A program made the position numbers and the translations under genes. Below are positions 60,423 through 64,000 of a stretch of 64,000 nucleotides of DNA, piece after piece. A model generated the notes under the pieces. The model saw only the letters and a program-made list of their open reading frames with translations, ran no database searches and was not told the origin of the DNA. Each line of letters begins with the position of its first letter. Position 1 is the stretch's first letter. Source of the DNA: Rhodospirillales bacterium. Its GTDB lineage: Bacteria > Pseudomonadota > Alphaproteobacteria > Acetobacterales > Acetobacteraceae. The stretch covers positions 53,908 to 117,907 of the forward strand of contig CANFKS010000001.1 in the NCBI GenBank assembly GCA_947447625.1. Direction: 5' to 3'.

Positions 60423-61307
60423 GTGACCGCGCAGGACCGGATCGCGGCCATCGAGGCGCTGATCCATGTCGACGTCGGCCGCAACATCTCCGCCCTCTGT
60501 GCGGCGGCCCGGGGCGGCCTGTTCGGTGCTGCCTCCGCACTGGCCAGCGCCCGCCACGTCGGCCTCATTACCGGCTTCTATGTCCCGCTCGGCACCCCGC
60601 CAGCCGCCGAAACCGACGGGCCTGTCGGCGCTGCTCTGCTGCTTCACGGCCTCAACGCCGTCGGCATCCCGAGCCGCCTCGCCACCGACCGGCCCTGCGC
60701 CCCTGCCTGCGCCGCTGCCCTGGCCGCGGCCGGCCTCGATACCCCGCTCGACATCGTCGAACTCGATGCCCCACTCGCCCCCCTGATCGAGACCTGGCGC
60801 ACAGCGGGCATCAGCCACGCACTCTCCATCGAACGCTGCGGCCTCGCCGCCGATGGGCGCCCCCATAATCTTACGGGCCTCGATATCTCCCACTACACCG
60901 CCCCGCTCGATCACCTCTTCCTCGCCGGCCCCTGGACCACACTGGCCGTCGGCGATGGCGGCAACGAAATGGGCATGGGCGCCCTCCCCCCCGGCCTCGT
61001 CGCCGCCGATATCCAGAACGGCGACCAGATCGCCTGCATCACCCCCGCGCAACATCTCATCGTCGCCGGCGTCTCCAACTGGGGCGCCTGGGCCTTGCTC
61101 GCCGCCCTCGCCGTCCTCCGCCCGGACTGGCGCGACACCCTCCTGCACAGCCTCGACCCCGCCCTCGACGAACACATCCTCACCGCCACCGTCATCCAAG
61201 GCCCAGCCGTAGACGGCATCTCCCGCCAGCAAACCCTCACCGTCGACAACCACCCAATCGCCATGCACCACGCAAAACTGGCCCAATTTCGCGCACTCAT
61301 AGAGTAA
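60423..61307 (+). CDS. D-glutamate cyclase domain protein (DUF4392), C-terminal half
   Basis: The 294-residue protein matches the C-terminal domain of D-glutamate cyclase: HVGLITGFYVPLGTPPAAETDGP near residue 40 (split for length), GISHALSIERCGLAADGRPHN near 128 and LAVGDGGNEMGMGALP near 176. It begins with GTG immediately after the DUF1445 stop. Together the two proteins should act on D-glutamate, perhaps from peptidoglycan turnover. It ends just before a B-type palindrome. Confidence 0.88.
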   Translation: MTAQDRIAAIEALIHVDVGRNISALCAAARGGLFGAASALASARHVGLITGFYVPLGTPPAAETDGPVGAALLLHGLNAVGIPSRLATDRPCAPACAAALAAAGLDTPLDIVELDAPLAPLIETWRTAGISHALSIERCGLAADGRPHNLTGLDISHYTAPLDHLFLAGPWTTLAVGDGGNEMGMGALPPGLVAADIQNGDQIACITPAQHLIVAGVSNWGAWALLAALAVLRPDWRDTLLHSLDPALDEHILTATVIQGPAVDGISRQQTLTVDNHPIAMHHAKLAQFRALIE

Positions 61308-61322
61308 CAGAAAACGACTGGA

Positions 61323-61391
61323 GCCTGACGGTTTTTGGCGATTCCGCCAAAAACCGTCAGGCGATCAAACAAATGGGGAGAGCGGGATCGT
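61323..61391. repeat. B-type palindrome with linker and C remnant
   Basis: GCCTGACGGTTTTTGGCG (61323-61340) pairs exactly with 61345-61362 around an ATTC loop. Compared with the copy at 42307, three stem positions differ on both arms so pairing is kept. The linker GATCAAACAAA (61363-61373) and GAGAGCGGGATCG follow, the left edge of a C module. It separates the D-glutamate cyclase genes from the convergent solute-binding protein gene and likely terminates both. Confidence 0.8.
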
Positions 61392-61440
61392 CAGAGGTGG
61401 ATGCACCCGCGGCGTGAACCAGTCAGATGCAAAACCCGCA

Positions 61441-63018
61441 TCAGCTCCGATCGATCCCCCAAAAGATCGGGAATGGCGCGCGCACCGGAGCAGTGAGATT
61501 TGCCCGCAGCGCAGTGGGAGCAAACCAATGACCGAGCGGCATGAATGGCACAGCGTCAAACGCTGTGCGCTGCATCTCACGGCAGATTGCCTGCTGCGCA
61601 TCGCGGTCGGGCGCATCGAACCAGCGGTTGCGCTGCGCTTCGAGTTCAGGAATATCGGGCCAGCCGAAGAAGCCGGCCGTGCCGATGCCGCGCAGGATCT
61701 GGTGACTGGAAGGATCGGCGGCGCTGAGGCCATCAAACGTCAGCGGGGCGATGCTCCACCCTCCTTTTTCAACAGGCTCGCGGCTGAGACGTCGCTTTTC
61801 GAGGACACCCTGGTCCATGGTGACGAGATCCACGTTCAGCCCAAGGCGGCCAAAGAGATCCGCGGTGATCTGGCTGATGGCACTTTGTTCCGGCACTTCG
61901 GTGGCAGCAAGGATGACGATTTTCTCATTGCGATAGCCACTTTCAGCGATGAGACGCCGCGCGAGGCTGATGTCGCGCTTGCCGGTGAGGGCTTCAAGGC
62001 CGGCAGTGCTGTCCATGCCCAGTCCGGGCGTGAAAAAGCCGATTCCGGGCCTCGCGATCGCGGTGTCATCGCCGATGGCGCCCTGCATGTAGGTCGCCTG
62101 ATCGATCGCAGGCAACAATGCACGGCGGAGAGCCGGATTGTTGAAGGGCGGTTGCTGGTGGTTGATCAGGAAGGCAAGCATGGAACCGAAAGGGTCAACC
62201 GTGTTGACAACGACGCCGGGCGACTTGCGCAGTATTGGCAGCGAGTCGGTATGCGGGCGCTGCAGCCAGTCGACCTCCCCGCGCTGCAAAGCCGCAGAGG
62301 CGGTTGCGGGGTCGGGCAGGACGGCCCATTCGATGCGATCGAAGAGCGCGCGCTTGCCGCCGGCAAGGAAGTCGGGGGGCTCATTGCGGGGCGTGTAGGT
62401 GTCTGCCCTGGAGAATACGGCGCGGACACCGGAGACCCATTCGTCGGAAACAAAGCGATAAGGTCCGGAGCCGACGAACTCGCTGATCTGCTGGAGCGGC
62501 GGGGTATTCGCCATGCGCTCGGGCATGACGAAAAAGAAAGTATCGCGCGCGAGCATGGCGGGCAGCAGGGGAAATGGCCGTTTGGTGACAATTTCAAAGC
62601 GGCGGTCATCCAGGACCCGGGTGACGTCCGTCTCGGCTGCAATCTTCAGCCCGATGGCGCGGCGCTTCGACCAGCGCAGCAGCGAGGCGACGCAGTCTTG
62701 CGCACGCACGGGAACGCCGTCGTGAAAGCGCAGCTCCTCGCGCAGGGTGAAACGCCAGGTCCGGCCATCCGAGGAAAGCGCGTGGCCTGCGAGCATTTGT
62801 GGGACTGGCTGGCCAGTGAGGGTTTGACCGTAGAGCTGGTCCCAGATCATGTGGCCCGCATTGCGGGCGACAGGAGCGATGGTCACGAGGGGATCGGGAT
62901 GGTTAAGGTTGCCCTGAGGGACGAATCGAAGGGTCTTGGCAGGGGCAGCGATGGCGGGCGCTGCAAGAGGGGCGAGGATGAAACTGCGTGCTGCCTTGAG
63001 GATACGACGGCGGTTCAT
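61441..63018 (-). CDS. ABC transporter substrate-binding protein, family 5 (peptide type)
   Basis: The 525-residue protein has a twin-arginine-like signal (MNRRRILKAARSFILAP) and the SBP_bac_5 pattern: HMIWDQLYGQTL near 58, DGRTWRFTLREELRFHDGVPV near 85, FVGSGPYRF near 190 and NNPALRRALLPAIDQATYM near 300. It binds peptides, nickel or other oligomeric ligands in the periplasm for an ABC importer; no permease genes are adjacent. GGAG 7 bases before the ATG at 63018 fixes the start. It lies 14 bases after marR on the same strand. Confidence 0.9.
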   Translation of the reverse strand: MNRRRILKAARSFILAPLAAPAIAAPAKTLRFVPQGNLNHPDPLVTIAPVARNAGHMIWDQLYGQTLTGQPVPQMLAGHALSSDGRTWRFTLREELRFHDGVPVRAQDCVASLLRWSKRRAIGLKIAAETDVTRVLDDRRFEIVTKRPFPLLPAMLARDTFFFVMPERMANTPPLQQISEFVGSGPYRFVSDEWVSGVRAVFSRADTYTPRNEPPDFLAGGKRALFDRIEWAVLPDPATASAALQRGEVDWLQRPHTDSLPILRKSPGVVVNTVDPFGSMLAFLINHQQPPFNNPALRRALLPAIDQATYMQGAIGDDTAIARPGIGFFTPGLGMDSTAGLEALTGKRDISLARRLIAESGYRNEKIVILAATEVPEQSAISQITADLFGRLGLNVDLVTMDQGVLEKRRLSREPVEKGGWSIAPLTFDGLSAADPSSHQILRGIGTAGFFGWPDIPELEAQRNRWFDAPDRDAQQAICREMQRTAFDAVPFMPLGHWFAPTALRANLTAPVRAPFPIFWGIDRS

Positions 63019-63032
63019 GGCGTGCTCCATTT

Positions 63033-63533
63033 TTAGATTTTACGGGGTTTGCGACGCCCTACCCCAGGCTTGGCATGGGCTTCGTGGACATCGACGAGGC
63101 GGGCCAGCAGGGTCAGGAGGGTCGTTGCCTCGGCCTCCGTAAGGGGAGAGAGGATGCGCCTGGCGACAGCGCGCACTGGCGGGGCCAAGTCTTGGAAGAG
63201 CGCTTCACCTGCTGCGGTGATCGTGAACTCTTTGGCCCGACGGTCAGCCGGGCGCACGGCGTGGGCGATCCAGCCGTTTGTCTCGAAAAACTCGAGCGCC
63301 TTGCCAATGGAGGTGGCGTCGCTGCCATGGAACGCGGCATGCCATCCACGGTCCTGGCGAGGATTTTCTCGAATCTGACGAAGGAGCGCAAAATACCAGC
63401 CCGGCTGCGGGAAAGGCGCTGGAATTTCAGAGAGCATCGCTGCGCAGATCTGGGCGAAGCGCCGCGCGAGATGCTGCGGAACGTGCCGGTGGAGGATGGG
63501 GATTATGCGATTCGAAGGCGATTCAGATTCCAT
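63033..63533 (-). CDS. MarR-family transcriptional regulator
   Basis: The 166-residue protein has the winged helix-turn-helix of the MarR family (DATSIGKALEFFETNGWIAHAV near residue 72, split for length, and RPADRRAKEFTITAAGEALF, the wing). Such proteins are dimeric repressors released by small ligands. It is the first gene of an operon with the solute-binding protein, so the transported compound may be its inducer. Its ATG lies inside a perfect 14-bp palindrome that could be its own operator. Confidence 0.88.
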   Translation of the reverse strand: MESESPSNRIIPILHRHVPQHLARRFAQICAAMLSEIPAPFPQPGWYFALLRQIRENPRQDRGWHAAFHGSDATSIGKALEFFETNGWIAHAVRPADRRAKEFTITAAGEALFQDLAPPVRAVARRILSPLTEAEATTLLTLLARLVDVHEAHAKPGVGRRKPRKI

Positions 63534-63540
63534 ATGGAAT
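63527..63540. promoter_or_regulatory. Palindrome over the marR start codon (candidate operator)
   Basis: ATTCCATATGGAAT is a perfect 14-bp palindrome; its centre contains the marR start codon (CAT on the plus strand at 63531-63533). Regulators of this family often bind such AT-rich palindromes and repress themselves. No strong Shine-Dalgarno precedes the ATG, which fits regulated or weak translation. Confidence 0.5.
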
Positions 63541-63585
63541 TATTTCTTCGCGTCAGATTAGAACGCAAGTGAAAAATAAAGAATT

Positions 63586-63732
63586 CTTCGATTTTTACGC
63601 ACCGACGGCGATTTTGTCGCCAGCTACGAGCCGCCTGGAAGACTTTCGGCGTCTATGGATGTGCAGGTTGATGACAAAGCAGGCCAGAAGGTCACACCGC
63701 CGGTGATTCCACCTGTGGCGGTCCCGCTCTAA
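63586..63732 (+). pseudogene. Possible C-terminal coding remnant before repeat A copy 2
   Basis: On the plus strand a frame reads through FVASYEPPGRLSASMDVQV and VTPPVIPPVAVPL to a TAA at 63730-63732. The stop falls in CCGCTCTAA, the edge of a C-type module. It looks more protein-like than neighbouring frames, but no start or family is recognisable. The rest of the 63534-64000 gap holds an AT-rich stretch (63540-63600), the A repeat and an open frame at the right edge. Confidence 0.25.
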
Positions 63733-63734
63733 AC

Positions 63735-63866
63735 GTAATACCGAAACCCTGTGATCGCTGCTCTTCCGCGATCGCAGGGTTTCGGTATGCGCGCCGGGTT
63801 GGTGGGCGGCGGCGCACGGAAAAGGACTCATACCAAGGGTCGCGCTTTGCGAGCCTTGGTATAAGC
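63735..63866. repeat. 132-bp three-hairpin repeat A, copy 2
   Basis: Same 132-bp unit as 17618-17749, with five visible differences, one of them breaking a pair in the first stem (GATCGCAGG versus GATCACAGG). The first stem spans 63739-63787 and the third 63826-63866. Unlike copy 1 no complete B module follows. Confidence 0.85.
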
Positions 63867-64000
63867 GCCCGGTCTCGCCCGAGTTGCGTGGCGTTGGCCA
63901 TGGTCTGAAGACTGGTGCTCTGATCGGGGTCCTTCGTCGTGTCGGGGCCGGCGCAATTGAGATCAGAAGGATATCCGGTCGATACATGGCAAAATCTGGA
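63867..64000 (-). CDS. Possible 3' end of a gene entering from the right (fused to repeat A)
   Basis: A minus-strand frame is open from base 64000 to a stop at 63692. The part outside the repeat, including DTTKDPDQSTSLQTMANATQ, looks like protein; from 63866 on it reads repeat A. It may be the end of a gene whose original stop was replaced by the repeat, or chance. The start is outside the window and no family is recognised. Confidence 0.25.

Overview
The window is about 64 kb of GC-rich chromosome with short gaps, many 1-8 nt start/stop overlaps (ATGA, GTGA) and frequent GTG/TTG starts. Gene content points to an alphaproteobacterium, most likely an acetic-acid-bacteria relative (Acetobacteraceae/Rhodospirillales): a fused aroK-aroB next to xerD, an ETF:ubiquinone oxidoreductase, the methyltransferase-comF-grxC-DUF1178 neighbourhood, and lolA, holC and pepA of the alphaproteobacterial type. 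No plasmid, phage, transposase or CRISPR genes are visible. Taxonomy and functions are inferred by reading motifs, not by database search.

Layout. 0-7.5 kb: the end of a large AAA/TPR regulator, then a small catabolic group (TauD-type dioxygenase, cyclase-family hydrolase, amidohydrolase) and a CobW-type metal chaperone. 7.5-12.9 kb, minus strand: a sensor kinase with a response regulator whose output domain resembles a decayed ATPase domain, an Fsr-like MFS exporter and a lipoprotein. 13-17.4 kb: the YfgM-like/bamB/der envelope operon and a convergent ZnuA-like gene with a candidate Zur box. 17.4-18.1 kb: a gene-free block of palindromic repeats. 18.1-26.8 kb: enoyl-CoA hydratase, a DevBCA-type exporter, and a penicillin acylase/FAH/Ldh-family catabolic operon. 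26.8-31.9 kb: DUF1178, grxC, comF, a four-domain rhodanese and two methyltransferases. 31.9-38.2 kb: GNAT, aroKB, a 48-residue membrane protein, xerD, a decayed selA-selC scar, an EamA transporter, sua5 and cysQ. 38.4-45.2 kb: pepA-holC, an MFS carrier, lolA, a uracil-DNA glycosylase and ETF-QO. 45.2-54.8 kb: an acyl-CoA dehydrogenase pair, a DOPA-dioxygenase-like gene, and gnd-gntK-soxBDAG. 54.8-64 kb: a DEAD-box helicase with a structured leader, gcdH, an RNA methyltransferase, a split D-glutamate cyclase, and a MarR/solute-binding-protein operon.

Most distinctive are three things hidden between genes. First, a scar of the selenocysteine machinery at 35.22-35.47 kb: a SelA fragment runs directly into the 3' part of a tRNA-Sec gene, as if selB and both flanks had been deleted. 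Second, modular palindromic repeats (called A, B and C here) sit mostly between convergent genes. Their stems covary between copies, and in several places they supply the stop codons of the neighbouring genes. Third, the response regulator carries a pseudo-ATPase output domain. The central metabolism visible here (gluconate to ribulose-5-P, sarcosine demethylation, glutaryl-CoA and other acyl-CoA oxidation through ETF-QO, D-glutamate removal) fits an aerobic heterotroph living on organic and amino acids.
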